From: Euglena gracilis
Lineage: Eukaryota; Euglenida; Euglenophyceae; Euglenales
NCBI GenBank assembly: GCA_039621445.1
Contig: CP154955.1
Coordinates: 32,905,417 to 32,969,416 of the forward strand
Length of the DNA stretch: 64,000 nt
Direction: 5' to 3'
How positions within the stretch are numbered: position 1 is the first letter of the stretch; each line of letters opens with the position of its first letter. Position numbers and translations under genes: made by a program. The notes beneath the pieces are model-generated. The model worked only from the letters and a program-made list of their open reading frames with translations. It had not been told where the DNA came from and searched no databases. Below are positions 44,071 to 55,136 of this stretch, in pieces.

Positions 44071-44074
44071 TCGA

Positions 44075-44435
44075 CCCCCCCACCCCATAACCGCGACCCC
44101 CCCTTCCAGGGGGCGACCATGGTCGACCCCCCCCACCCCATAACCGCGACCCCCCCTTCCAAGGGGTGACCATGGTCGACCCCCCCACCCCATAACCGCG
44201 ACCCCCCCTTCCGAGGGGGGTGACCATGGTCGACCCCCCCACCCCATAACCGCGACCCCCCCTTCCAAGGGGCGACCATGGTCGACCCCCCCCCACTCCA
44301 TAACCGCGACCCCCCCTTCCGAGGGGGCGAACATGGTCGACACTCCATAACCGCGACCCCCCCTTCCGAGGGGGCGAACATGGTCGACCCCCAATCTATA
44401 ACCGCGACCCCCCCCCTTTCCAAGGGGCGACCATG
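44075..44435. repeat. tandem 52-base GGTCGACC array
   Basis: About seven units containing CCATAACCGCGACCCCCC and GGGGCGACCATGGTCGACCC. Inverted single units recur at 44560-44610, 45045-45185 and 47222-47285. The NcoI-like CCATGG palindrome is conserved in nearly all units. Confidence 0.9.
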
Positions 44436-47400
44436 GGTTAGAGGGTAGGGGGGGGGGACAGGACACAAAAACGGTTTGGTAAACCAAGGGATTTTGTTAT
44501 TTTGAGGCCCTCGAATAGTTGAGCAACAAAAAGGGATTTGCCCCCCAAAACACCATGGTCGCCCCTTGGAAGGGGGGGTCGCGGTTATGGGGTGGGGGGG
44601 TCGACCATAGCTGGCGTTTTTTTGTTTTTTTAAAAAAAAACGTTTTTTTTTGTTTTTTATTAAAAAAAAGGGGGAAAAAAACGGCAAAAAAAACAAAGGG
44701 GAAAATGATGGTCCAAATTTTGCCTTTGATCGCAAGGGTGAACCAATCTGAGCCCAAATGACTTGAAAACCAATACTTTTGGTTGTCTTCAACAAGAATG
44801 GTCAAATTAGGGCATTTTTCTGCCATTTTGGGATGTTTCAACTTGAAACATCCCAAATTTCAACTTGAAACATCCCAAATTTGGTGTCTTTCTCTGACCG
44901 AGGATGGGCAAAAAAGCTAAAATTAAAGGCAAAATTTTTTTTTGCCCTGGACCCTCAATGGCGTTTTTTTTTGTTTTTTAAAAAAAGCATGTTTTTTTTA
45001 AAAAAAAACGTGTTTTTTTTGACTTTGTTTTAAACGAAGTGCCACCTATGGGGTCGACCATGGTCGCCCCTTGGAAGGGGGTCGCGGTTTTGGGGTGGGG
45101 GGGGTCGACCATGGTCGCCCCCTTGGAAGGGGGGGTCGCGGTTATGGAGTGGGGGTCGACCATGGTCGCCCCCTCTCGGAAGGGGGTAGCAATGGCCAAA
45201 ATTTTTCAAAAGGCCTGAAATTTCAGTAAAGTGAAATTTGCACGGTTTTATTGCATTTTTCCATAATTTCATGAAATCTCAGAAAACTAAAATCTCAACA
45301 GTTTCAAAGCATTCGCGGCGATCGCGGACAGAAGGACTTCCTAATTGGGAGCAAAACCACTACGATCCCTAGACCCAGAACAAACAATTGTCCTAAAACC
45401 ATCCACAACTCGTCAAAAAGTAAACAACGGTACCCAACCATACAACCTGTGTCTCACATTGGCAAGAGAAGTGGCCCGCCAGCGGGCTTGAGGAACAGTG
45501 GCGGAGCTTTCTGGAGCGGTGATCCCACCACCCATTGCCCATATGAAACGGAGTGAGCAATTTGACCAGCCACTCTCCCATCCCATCCCTCCAAAAAAAA
45601 AAACCACAAGCACACACAAAACACAAACACACACACACACCAGCCACCACGCCCCTCGCCCCTCACCCCCCAACGCACCTCACACAACATCCGCCAAGTT
45701 TCCCCTCGCCCCTCCGTTTTCCCTGCTACCAAGACTGCTCGACTTTACACGCCCTCCCCTGTTCTGCAGTCTCAGCGTCCACAGACTGTTGCCCCTGTAC
45801 ATAGCCTTACTCCCCTGAACTCTTCAAAACCAGTAGGCTGTGCCACTGGTCGGTGGATTCGGTTCACCCCACCACCGTTGTTCCACCCGCACGCCAAAAC
45901 TGGTGTGCTCTCCCCTTGAAATTCGTTGTTTTTCTTTGTCCGGAACTCAGAATCGAACCATTTGAAGGATAAGGAATATATTGATGCAGTATTTATTGAA
46001 CGTCGAAGCAGGTATGCCCCCTGAAGGTGACTTTTGAGGAATTGTTCTCCTGGTCTTTTCTGATACATCTAGACCACTTTCAAAATTTTGCCATTTTTTC
46101 CAAAATACGCTCCGCTGAGTGACAATTTTGAGTGCCACCCTCTTGTGTGGCAGGTCTTCTATTGTGCGTTCTGTTTTTCTATCATTTTCTGGCGGTCCAT
46201 GTGGTTTTCTGGTGGTGTTTTACATGAAGGAACTTTTGCTTCCATTTCACAGAGAACACTTGCTGCAGCTCTGTCTTTGACCCGTTTTTTGGGAGTGTTT
46301 TCACCTGGCATTGTGTGATTTTAATTTTAGGACATGTGGCTTCATTCTGGAATTTTGCCAGATTTGCCAATGTCCTTTTTTCCGTCCCATTTGTCCGTCA
46401 TCCAGGTTGTGTTTCATGTGTGATTCTTCCACTCACAGGTTCCACGTGTGGAATGTGAAGTTAGTGTGAAGTTTTAGTCAAAGAAGTTACAAAAGAAGAA
46501 GAAGACGTGAAGATATTGGCAGCTCTTGTCAGAGTCCTGTGGTGTTTTCAGAAAAAAACACACAACTCTGTTGTTGTAAATTGCGCACTTTGTTTTTTGC
46601 TTTCTTTATTGGTTTTCTCTTTTGCTGTGTTTCCAGCCTTTATCTTCCTGAAATTTTTATCTGTCAAAAGGGTTTTCTTCTTGCAGCATGTTCTGAAAAC
46701 TGGCACCCCCCCCCCAAGTGTCAGGGCTGGGGGGTTCCAACCCCCCCCCCCCACCAGGGCTTTCCGTTTTCCTGGCGGCGCCAATTTTTAGTGCCGTGGT
46801 GAGCGGTGGGTTTGCCCCTCCCCCCCCCCCCGTACAGCCCAGCCAGTGGATTTCTGTTGAAAAAACTTTTCGGAAGAAAAAGCTAGGATTTCAAGCTGGT
46901 GGCTTTGGGAAAGAAGATTGTTGTACCAAAGACCCCCTTTTTGTGAACACGACGGCTTCCGTTGGGACTGCTTCCCAACTGCGACCGTAAGAGTTTCTTA
47001 CATCTAGGCAAGCAAAAAGCTGTTAGCCCTTACTCCTTTTAAACGTTGTTTTCAAGGGCTAAAAAAGGCACTCGGCCAGCTCAATGAAGCAGTCCATTTC
47101 CGCAGGAAGCAAATATTCACAGTCAATGAAAATCGAACTTTTCATGGTTCACGAAATTACTTACACAAGCCGTGAAATTTCATGAAAATTACTTACGTGA
47201 AAGATTACGGCCTTTGCTATAAGGGGGGGTTGCGGTTATGGAGTGGGGGTCGACCATGGTCGCCCTCGGTCGACCCCCACGACCGAGTTCAGCCAAACCT
47301 CGGTCCACCCCCACTACCCCCCCCCCCCAACCGAGAGCGACCGAGAGCGACCGTGGGCCGACCATGGTCGAAGCCCACTACCCCCCCCCCAGGATATAGC

Positions 47401-47697
47401 ACCCCCCCCCCGTCCCCCCTCCTGCGTGGGCCCCCCCCGGGGGGGGGGGGGTCCGGCCCAGCCACCCCCACCCCGGGGGGGGGGGGGGTCTTCTGACTTA
47501 AAAAGAAGCCTGGCAACAGGAGGGACAAGGCAGTACAGTTGGTCAAACCTTGGGACCCCCCCTCCCCCCCCTGTACAGTTCCAACCCCCTGCCTCCTGGG
47601 ACCCCCCCTCCCCCCCACACTTCCAACCCCCCGAGACAGATGAAAAAAAAATTAAAAAACGGCATTTTTGAAACAAAAAAAACATGTTTTTTATACA
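44436..47697. other. repeat-rich stretch without a firm gene
   Basis: Contains inverted GGTCGACC units, A/T homopolymers at 44620-44700 and 44950-45025, a CA tract at 45605-45640, and open frames at 46507-46990 with a hydrophobic N-terminal part and KTFRKKKLGFQAGGFGKEDC near the end. Bases 45775-45860 are an inverted relative of 54265-54350. 47440-47520 repeats the end of the 27.7 kb element, and 47520-47640 belongs to the GGCAGTACAGTTGG family. No splice-consistent gene was found. Confidence 0.4.
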
Positions 47698-48010
47698 CAA
47701 ATTGTGGCTGAGCCCAGATTTCAGCCTGAAAACGTGTTCAGCCAGGGGCCCCCGAAGGGGGCCCCTGAACACGTTTTCAGGCTGAAATCTGGGCTCAGCC
47801 ACAATTTGTTTAAAAACGTTTTCAGAGCCCGCCAAATGCCTGCCCTGAAATTCGTGGTCATGATTCACGCAAGGGGTCAAAAACACCAATTTGTGAAATT
47901 CGGACCCAAAAAACGGCGCCATCACTGAAAACGTGCCTGAACCCGGATGCCTTCACTGAAAACGTGTCATTGACACAAATGCCCTCACTGAAAACGTGTC
48001 ATTGACACAA
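47698..48010. repeat. palindrome-bearing repeat, copy without ORF
   Basis: A near-perfect palindrome (47700-47812; arms AAATTGTGGCTGAGCCC...GGGCTCAGCCACAATTT) is followed by GCCCGCCAAATGCCTGCCCT and by ATGCCTTCACTGAAAACGTG units. Nearly identical to 57840-58140 but lacking the PHD-type ORF. Confidence 0.8.
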
Positions 48011-48049
48011 ATGGGGGAGGGGGGGGTGCGAGCGGCGCGCCGAGCCTCC

Positions 48050-48100
48050 GAGGAGCAGGATGAGGAGCAGCACAAAACCGGCTACCAGGCAGCTCCTGGA
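48050..48100 (+). pseudogene. fragment of CCCH gene exon B
   Basis: GATGAGGAGCAGCACAAAAC through GGCTACCAGGCAGCTCCTG is nearly identical to the end of exon B (encoding DEQHKTGYQAAP) but on the plus strand and surrounded by repeats. The match ends where exon B is thought to end. Confidence 0.6.
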
Positions 48101-49150
48101 GACAAGGCACAGGGGGGGGAGGGGGGGTCTGAGGGGGGGGTTGGAAGCTGTATAGGGGGGGAAGGGGGGTCCCCAGAGAACCACAAATGTACTGCCTACC
48201 CCCGAGACAGTTGCGACATTTTTCGTCCAAATTGAGGTTGGCAATGATGGATTTTGCGAAATTCAGATGCATTTTGCGAAATATTTGTCTCTTGTAAAAA
48301 GAATGGTAGCCAGTGTTTTCATTTTAACGTGACCCCCCCCCTACTTGTCCCCCCCCCCCCTAATTGGCCATAGCCCAGGTGGCCAATTAGGGGGGGGGGG
48401 GTTACTCATTTCAAGGGAAAATGCCTTTGTTCGGGGTTCGCGACTATGAAGGACGGGGCCCAGGTGGCCATTTAGGGGGGGGGGTTAGGGGTAACCCCCC
48501 CAATTGTCCCCCCCCCCCCTAATTGGCCAGAAGGGGGGTCCGGACCGCCCGGAGGGCGGCCAAATCGGGGGGGTGGGGGTCACGTTAAACACTTAGCAGA
48601 AAGGCAGGAAGCAGCTTCAATCACTCCCCCTTGGCACACCATGCGGAATTGAGCTAGGGTTGATATTGTTTTTTTTTAAAGAACAAAAAATATGTTTTTT
48701 TAAAAAAAACACAAAAAAACATGTTTTCTTTTTGAAAAAGCAAAAATTGACCTTTTCCCTTGCGAAATGGCCATTTTTGAGGAAAAAGTTCTAAGGTCAT
48801 TTTTTTGGTCATCAAAAAGTGACGTTTTTTTAGTTTTTCCAGACCCTTCATTTGAAAATGCTTTTCATGGCACGTGTGGAAAAAAATACTTCGAGTGCAG
48901 AGTTAAAAAAAAAACGTTTTTTCTAAAAAACATTTTAAAAAAATGAACTTTTATGTATCCTTGTCCACCCAATGCACCTTCACACCCAAAAATGGCCAAG
49001 AATCTTGTCCCTTAAAAGAAGTGCCAAAAACTGGTGCATTTCCACACCCAAAACAGAATTTTGTCAAAAATGGCCCAAACTTCATCCCAAAAACGTGTTG
49101 GTCAAGAAAATCCTAACAAAATTCCGACCAATTTTATCACGATGCAACGG
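48060..49150. repeat. left arm of a long inverted duplication
   Basis: Imperfect inverted copy of about 51560-52420: shares TTGCGAAATTCAGATGCATT, TGGCACACCATGCGGAATTG, long A/T homopolymers and the KMTLELFPQKW-type noncoding stretch. The TTAA element interrupts this arm only. Confidence 0.7.
48328..48584. mobile_element. 257-base TTAA-flanked element
   Basis: Flanked by TTAA at 48324-48327 and 48585-48588. Ends CGTGACCCCC and GGGGGTCACG are inverted. The inverted relative of this locus at 52170-52200 reads CTAAGTGTTAAAGTGAAAAT without the element. The interior is C/G runs and TAATTGGCC units. TTAA duplication suggests a piggyBac-type mechanism. No coding capacity. Confidence 0.72.
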
Positions 49151-49354
49151 CATGGATGTTGCCTCCACTACCTGCAAAGTGGCACTTCCCCCATGACCCC
49201 CCCCCCCCGCGACCCGCACCACCCCCTTAAAAACGTGTTCAGCCGCCAAATGCCTGCCCTGAAATTCGTGGTCATGAACACGTTTTCAATGAGGGCATTT
49301 GTGGCAATGACACGTTTTCAGTGAAGGCATCCGGGTTCAGGCACGTTTTCAATG

Positions 49355-49750
49355 ACCCCCCGCGCGGCCCCTGCGCGGCCGCCCGCGCGGCCGCTCGCCC
49401 CCCCCCCCTGGACCCCCCCTCCCCCCCTGTGCCTATAGCCAAGAAAAAAATTTTGGTGAAAAATCGCGATTTTTTGAGGCCCAAAAATGACCAAAAATGA
49501 CCATTTTCGGACACAAAATGGCAAATTTGGGGGCCGCGCGCTCTGCGCGCGGCCAAAAAAGCACTTTTTTGGACAAAAATGGCCCAAAAATGGCAAAAAA
49601 TGACCACTTTTTGGACCCGAAAATCACCGATTTTAGCGTTCCCCCCGCGCGGCCGCCCTCGGACCCCCCTCCCCCCCCCTCCCCCCCGCGCGGCCGCCCG
49701 CGCGGCCGCTCGCCCCCCCCAGCCCCACCCCCCCCCGCTGTGCCTAGCCT
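49355..49750. repeat. GCGCGGCCGC repeat family, copy 4
   Basis: Complete copy with GGGGGCCGCGCGCTCTGCGC core; it ends at TGTGCCTAGCC. 49151-49354 holds GAAAACGTGTTC/ATGCCTGCCCTGAAATTC units of the palindrome-bearing repeat. Confidence 0.8.
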
Positions 49751-49756
49751 CCCTCA

Positions 49757-49815
49757 TCTGAGTGGGGCCAGGCGGGGCCGTTCAACGGGCGGTGCCAGTG
49801 AGCCAATCCATTTGT
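49757..49815 (-). pseudogene. second fragment of CCCH gene exon B
   Basis: Minus-strand bases encode DWLTGTARPLNGPAWPHS-type sequence in a shifted frame and match exon B at nucleotide level (AGTGAGCCAATCC, GGGGCCAGGCGGGGCCGTTC). It lies immediately outside GC-rich repeat copy 4. A short YMDD-containing plus-strand frame follows (49815-49905) and is not interpretable. Confidence 0.5.
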
Positions 49816-50091
49816 AACTTTTATATGGATGACTTGTTTGCTCTCAACCTCGATGTCCTCCTGAATGCCATGCGCTCGGCAACCTTTGCCTTGCGTCAAT
49901 AGATTTGGAATGTACCATGCCCCCCCCCATATTGTACCCCCCCCATAATGTACCCCCCCCACGGGGTACCCCCCCACCATGGACCATGACCTTGGCCGCC
50001 GGTACAATATGGGGGGGGGGCATGGTATCTTGTTGCTTGATCGGCAAACAAGGTCCATGCCACAGATCCCCCCCCCGAGAAAATTTTGTTC

Positions 50092-50328
50092 CTACACCAA
50101 TGGGTCGACGGTGCATTCACCAAGGTGCCAACGTCTAGCAATGTCTATGTTTTTTTCCCGCTTGTTTTTTTTGTTTTTGTGCAACGGTGTCGGGTGCTGC
50201 TTTGGCGACCCTTTCTTGTCGGCCGCCACTCTCTTGGTGACCTCATAGAATATTTTCACGGCGGATAGCACAACTTCACACTGACTGTGCCCCGGGCCCA
50301 GGGAGATGTCTCTTTTGGCCCTCGCCAA
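50092..50328 (-). CDS. small lysine-rich ORF, unsupported
   Basis: A 78-residue minus-strand frame (no ATG; first codon TTG) with VLSAVKIFYEVTKRVAADKK and a basic KNKKNKREKN stretch. Composition is more protein-like than its surroundings, but there is no splice or start evidence. Could be an exon or chance. Confidence 0.22.
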   Translation of the reverse strand: MARAKRDISLGPGHSQCEVVLSAVKIFYEVTKRVAADKKGSPKQHPTPLHKNKKNKREKNIDIARRWHLGECTVDPLV

Positions 50329-50934
50329 AGGAGAACCTCCTCATGACTCCTGTGCGCTCACAGGTCAGCGGTAGGGGGTGGTTCGGGACGCGGGGGGGGG
50401 ATGCGGGGGACGGGGAGGCGGGGGGGGGCGGGGGGTGCTGCGGGGGGAACCATGGCCCAACCATCCCCACACGTTTTGGCATCAATCAAATTTGCATGTA
50501 ATTTTCCTTTTGTCGACCAAAAAACGTGCCCGGCCAAAATGACGTGGGGGGGACGCGGGGGGGGGGGGACGGGGGGGGTGGGGGGGGGGGGACGGGGGGG
50601 GAACACCCCTGTACAGGGGGTAGCTTTAAATCGTACGACACTTAATTCGGTTTGACATTTAACTCGGTCTAGATTAAAGCGGATTTAATCCAGCGAGGTT
50701 CGCGTGTCAGACCGGATTTAATCCAGCGAGTTATAACCGTTATCGAGGTTACTCCTAATTGGCAGATTTCTGGACCATATTTCTGGAGCAAGGTGCCATA
50801 TTCCTTCCGTTTATCACTGAAATTCATTCTTTCTCCAGAGAGGAGGCGGGACGAATATTTCAAAGAATATTTCCTTTTCTGAGGTTTGCCAAATAATTCT
50901 GACAGTGAACGTACTTTTCTCTCCTACAGATCTC

Positions 50935-51075
50935 ACTGGCAAGCAACTAGGGGACAAGGCAGTACAGTTGGTCAAACCTTGGGACCCCCCCCTCCCCCCC
51001 CCCCTGTACAGTTCCAACCCCCCCCTCCCGGGACCCCCCCCTCCCCCCCCCACTTCCAACCCCCCCGAGACAGAT
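50935..51075. repeat. GGCAGTACAGTTGG repeat family member
   Basis: GGACAAGGCAGTACAGTTGG, TCAAACCTTGGGACCC, CCTGTACAGTTCCAACCCCC and GAGACAGATGAAAA. Copies at 47520-47645, 48095-48225 (inverted), 52300-52405 and 53815-54075. Confidence 0.8.
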
Positions 51076-51209
51076 GAAAATATTTTAAAAATGGCTTATT
51101 TTTTTGAAACAAAAAAACATGCTTTTTTAAGGGGGTGGTGCGGGTCGCGGGGGGGGGGTCATGGGGGGGGTCATGGGGGGGGTCACGGGGTCAAATAAGG
51201 GGGGGGGGT

Positions 51210-51560
51210 CAAATACCACCTCCCCCCCCCTAATTGACCGTGGGACCTCTCCACTGGACCCCCCTTTTGGTCAATTAGGGGGGGGGTTCAATTAGGGGGG
51301 GGGTTGGTCAATTAGGGGGGGGGGTACCGTCAATTTGGGGGTGCTTCGGCACGGAATCCCCCCGGGTAGTCAATTAGGGGGGGGGGGTTGAAAAAATTTT
51401 CCCCGGGGCGTTTGGTCAATTAGGGGGGGGGGTCAATTAGGGGGGGGGGAGGTGGTAAGGGGGGTCAAAAATTCCTTTAGAAATAGGGCAAAAAAAATTT
51501 GGCGCCTTCGGCGCATGAAAAATTTTTTTCCCGGACCCAAATGCTCAATTAAGGGGGGGG
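51210..51560. repeat. GGTCAATTAGGGGGGGG array
   Basis: About nine irregular units of (G)TCAATTAGGGGGGGG and complements within 350 bases. Confidence 0.85.
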
Positions 51561-52420
51561 TCAAAATTCCGTTTTGGGTGGGGAAATGCACCAGTTTTTG
51601 GCACTTCTTTCAAAAAAATTTTGGCCATTTTTGGGTGTGAAAGTGCATTGGGCGGACAAGGATACAAGAAAGTTCATTGTTTTTTTTAAAAAAATGCTTT
51701 TAAAAAAGAATGGCAAAAGATCGATTCTCGGGTCACGGGGGAGGTCACGGAGGTGTAACTGGGGGGGGGGGCACGGGGGGAGTACCCCGTAAGAAAAAAT
51801 ATGTTTTTTAAAAAAACAAAAAAAACCTCATGGGGGTTTGGGGGAATTTTTTTTGAATTTTTTTTTAAAAAATGTCTTTTTTCATCTCTACAGCCTCGTA
51901 GTCCATTAAAGGTGCCGGACGAAGGGTCTGGAAAAACTAAAAATACGTCACTTTTGATGACCAAAAAAAATGACCTTAAAACCTTTTCCTCAAAAAATGG
52001 CCATTTTGCAAGGAAAAAGGTCATTCTAAAAAAGAAAACATGTTTTTGTGTGGTTTTTTTGGGAAAAAAAACATATTTTTTGTTCTTTGTTGAAGAACAA
52101 AAAAAACGTCAACCCTGGCTCAATTCCGCATGGTGTGCCAAGGGGGAGTGATTGAAGCTGCTTCCTGCCTTTCTGCTAAGTGTTAAAGTGAAAATACTGG
52201 CTACCACTCTTTTTACAAGACACAAATATTTTGCAAAATGCATCTGAATTTCGCAAAATCCACCATTGCCAACCTCAATTGGACGAAAAATGTCGCAACT
52301 GTCTCGGGGGTAGGCAGTACAGTTGTGATTTTCTGGGGACCCCGCCCTGTACAGCTTCCAACCCCCCCCTCGGACCCCCCCCCTCCCCCCCTGTGCCTTG
52401 TCTCCCTATTGAAGTCTATG
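51560..52420. repeat. right arm of the long inverted duplication
   Basis: Counterpart of 48060-49150; holds the uninterrupted TTAA site at 52183-52186. Confidence 0.7.
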
Positions 52421-52636
52421 CTTGAGGTGAAATGAAGGTTGGTGATCTGTTTTGCTGAGGAGCATTGAAAATGTTGAGAAGCATGGTGTTGAATTGAGCG
52501 ATCATTCGAAGCAGTTTCGCTGTGCAGGTTTGCTTTCAACCCCTTGCACTCTTTTCATATGATCTTTCTCAGGGTGCATTGTTCCTACATGTGCAACTGA
52601 CACTGACATTGGTTTCTTTCAGCGGTCTCAATTGCT

Positions 52637-53119
52637 TTGCAACAAAATGTTTTTTTTACTGGGATTTTGTTCTGGTACTGTGGTGTGTCATTTGGGAAGG
52701 ATTTGAATGAGGCATGTGTGTCGTTGGCTTTTGTGTGTGGTTTTTCTTGTGAAGATATGGTTGCCCAGTTTACCGCTGAACTTATTTTTCACCAGTGGCC
52801 AGTTTGGGGGCTGGTGGTGGGGGCATTCCAACAAAAACTTTTTGGAAATTTTTTTAATGAATTGTTTTTATTTTTGGCAGGTTTTTTCGTGCTGCTATTT
52901 TTATGTTTGCCAGTCTGTCGTGAAATTTTTTTTGGTGGTTTCAGAAAGTGGAACTGGCCATTGTTTAACATTTCTGTGAAAAACGGCTTGTTGCAAAAAA
53001 AGATGTTTTTTTCCATTAAACGTTCCATTCAGCGGGACGGACAAGTGGTAAAGGGGTGTCTCGAAAGGAATTTGTATGGGGTCAGGTTTGGCCAAAATCT
53101 GGACCAGGCTTCTTTTTAA
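52637..53119 (+). CDS. hydrophobic 160-residue ORF, unsupported
   Basis: Open frame with several hydrophobic stretches (FLAGFFVLLFLCLPV and others) and Phe-rich composition, ending inside the GGCTTCTTTTTAAG element. The region is T-rich, which alone can give Phe/Leu-rich frames. No family recognised. Confidence 0.2.
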   Translation: MQQNVFFTGILFWYCGVSFGKDLNEACVSLAFVCGFSCEDMVAQFTAELIFHQWPVWGLVVGAFQQKLFGNFFNELFLFLAGFFVLLFLCLPVCREIFFGGFRKWNWPLFNISVKNGLLQKKMFFSIKRSIQRDGQVVKGCLERNLYGVRFGQNLDQASF

Positions 53120-53331
53120 GACCCCGGGGGGGGGGGGGGGGGGGGCGGGGACCCCCCCAAAATCGGGCCTGTTAAAGGCATTTTTCAAAAAATTTCGGCG
53201 CTTCACGCCGGAAAGGTGTACCCAGCGCCTCCGGCGCGGGACCACCCCCCCCCCCCGGGGGGGAGGTCCGGCCCGGACCCACCCACCCACCCCGGGGGGT
53301 GGGGGGGTCTGCTGACTTAAAAAGAAGCCAG
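53108..53331. repeat. GGCTTCTTTTTAAG inverted-repeat element
   Basis: GGCTTCTTTTTAAG at 53109-53122 and CTTAAAAAGAAGCC at 53317-53330 are perfect inverted repeats, with weaker pairing of CTGGACCA/AGTCCGG outside them. The interior matches the end of the 27.7 kb element. Confidence 0.72.
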
Positions 53332-53575
53332 TCCGGACAACATCCATCCTGTTTTTTTGGGGGTGCAAAACTGTTTTCTCCCTTCCTGTCCGGAACAAAT
53401 ACCGCCCGTTCGTTCGACTGAAAAGGGTTACAAAAAAACGTCGACTCCTGGACATTTATCAGCCTTCCTTGGCCCGAATTTAATCCGGCGAGGTTTGGTA
53501 CCCAAACCGAATTTAATCCGAGCGCCTTTAATCCCTAGGTATTAAGTACCCGGCGCCTTTAAACTACCCCCTGTA

Positions 53576-55136
53576 GATATACTGAGGTTGTGTACACAGA
53601 GTGTTTGGTGACTAGGTTCGAGGTCAGTGGAAAATGAGCCCATAGAGCTGCCAACATCCTTTTTTTTTTAGGTAAGAGAGAGATGTAAGATCCATCCAGT
53701 CTAGTCCCAAATATATAACCGGCGTGCACCGTTTATGTACATGGTGCTCCGGCGGGTTAGAGATGTACATTCCACATCGTCCCAAGGGGACTCAGTGAGG
53801 CGTTCTATGGGGCGACGGCAGTACAGTTGGGCTTTTTTGGGACCCCCCCCCCTCTCCCCCCCCTGTACAGTTGGGATTTTTAGGACCCCCCCTGGTGCCG
53901 ACCCCTCCGAGACAGATGAAAATTTTGACACCAAAAATGGCCGTTTTAGACCAAAAAAAGGCCCTAAAATTTTTTTCCGGCGCCTTCGGCGCCGGTTTTT
54001 GGCCAATTTTTGAGGGGGGGGTTGGCAGTACAGTTGGGACCCCAGGACCCTCCCCCCCCTCTGTGTTGAGACAGTACAGCAAAAAGTGCCCAAAAATGCA
54101 AAAAAAAACTGACCTCGGGACCCCCCCTGCCAAAGCTCCTATGTACAACATGCACATGACGAAGGAGAGCAATCGGTGCAAATGTCGTGTGCGGTGTGGT
54201 GCAAGCTCAAGTCAGCTTTTTTTTGACACTGGGGAAGTCCCCTTTTCCCGGCGGTGGTGGGGCGAAGCGAGTCCACCGACTAGTGGCATAGCCTACTGGA
54301 TTTGTTGGTGTTCAGGGAGCAAGGCTGTATACAGATCGACACTAAGAAAGCGCAATTGAGGTGAGGCAAGGGCAAGGGCAATGCCCAAGCGAAGGGAGGA
54401 GAAGGTGGCGGGAGGGGTGTATAGTGTTTGGTGTGCATGTGCCGGGCATCCCGGGGGTTTGAAAGTGAACCGGGAGGTGGTGCGGGTGTTGTGGCGGGGG
54501 AATAGTGTCCTTACGAGTTCAGAATCAGAATGGTGCAGCATACAAATATCCTCGGCTCAGTAAGCTTTGCCTTTGTTGACGCGCGCGCAGGTATAACGGG
54601 GGAGTGCTTACCCCTTGTGAACCTGTGAAGTGAACACACAGGGAGCCATGAGGTGTTTCTCTTTGTGGAGAATTCCAAAAGACACATCCCTGGGCCCGGG
54701 GCACGGTCTTGGTGAACTGTGCTCCCGCCGTGGATTGCCTCAGTTTTGCAGAATAGGGAGGGTTCTCAAGGACCCATAGACAGGCCACATGAAAAATGTC
54801 CATCGAGAAATTTGGCGAGTGAAAGAACACAACCTAAATGACTGACAACTCTTTCCTGTTTTCATTAATTTCAGGAGACATTGCAAGGTACATTGTAAGT
54901 TAGCGCTGGCCACTTTGGCGGCGCCATCACTCTACGGGGACAAACCACAGGCCAGCCACTTTGACCGGGGGAAGCGACACCATGCCCCCCCCATTTTTTT
55001 CCGATCTTGTCCCAACCCAGGCCAGACATCCATCTTGTCCCATACCCAGGCTGCAGTGGGCTGTATGGGGGGAATGGGATAAGAGGGGGGCATGGTTCAG
55101 GTTGCAGGGTTTCAACTGCTCACAGTCAATCTCAAG
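53576..55136. other. no firm gene upstream of the CCDC6-like gene
   Basis: Contains a GGCAGTACAGTTGG copy (53815-54075), the inverted relative of 45.8 kb (54265-54350) and GC-moderate sequence. Earlier exons of the coiled-coil gene or its promoter may lie here but were not recognised. Confidence 0.35.

Larger units (their letters stand above)
50614..53573. mobile_element. 2.96 kb TIR element with TA flanks
   Basis: The ends read CAGGGGGTAGCTTTAAA at the left and, on the other strand, CAGGGGGTAGTTTAAAG at the right, each bordered by TA (50612-50613 and 53574-53575). Subterminal GATTTAATCC(A/G)GCGAGG motifs occur at both ends (50690-50735 and 53475-53525). The interior contains the right arm of the inverted duplication, a TCAATTAGGGGGGG array and the GGCTTCTTTTTAAG element. 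No transposase was recognised, so it is non-autonomous or of an unfamiliar type. Confidence 0.6.

Noticed and set aside
44059-44795. Gly/Arg-rich minus-strand frames of up to 271 codons
   Set aside because: They follow the 52-base and 78-base tandem arrays and end where the arrays end.
49815-49905. YMDD-containing plus-strand peptide resembling a reverse-transcriptase motif
   Set aside because: Only about 30 residues, no other reverse-transcriptase motif nearby, and the neighbouring bases belong to a captured exon B fragment.
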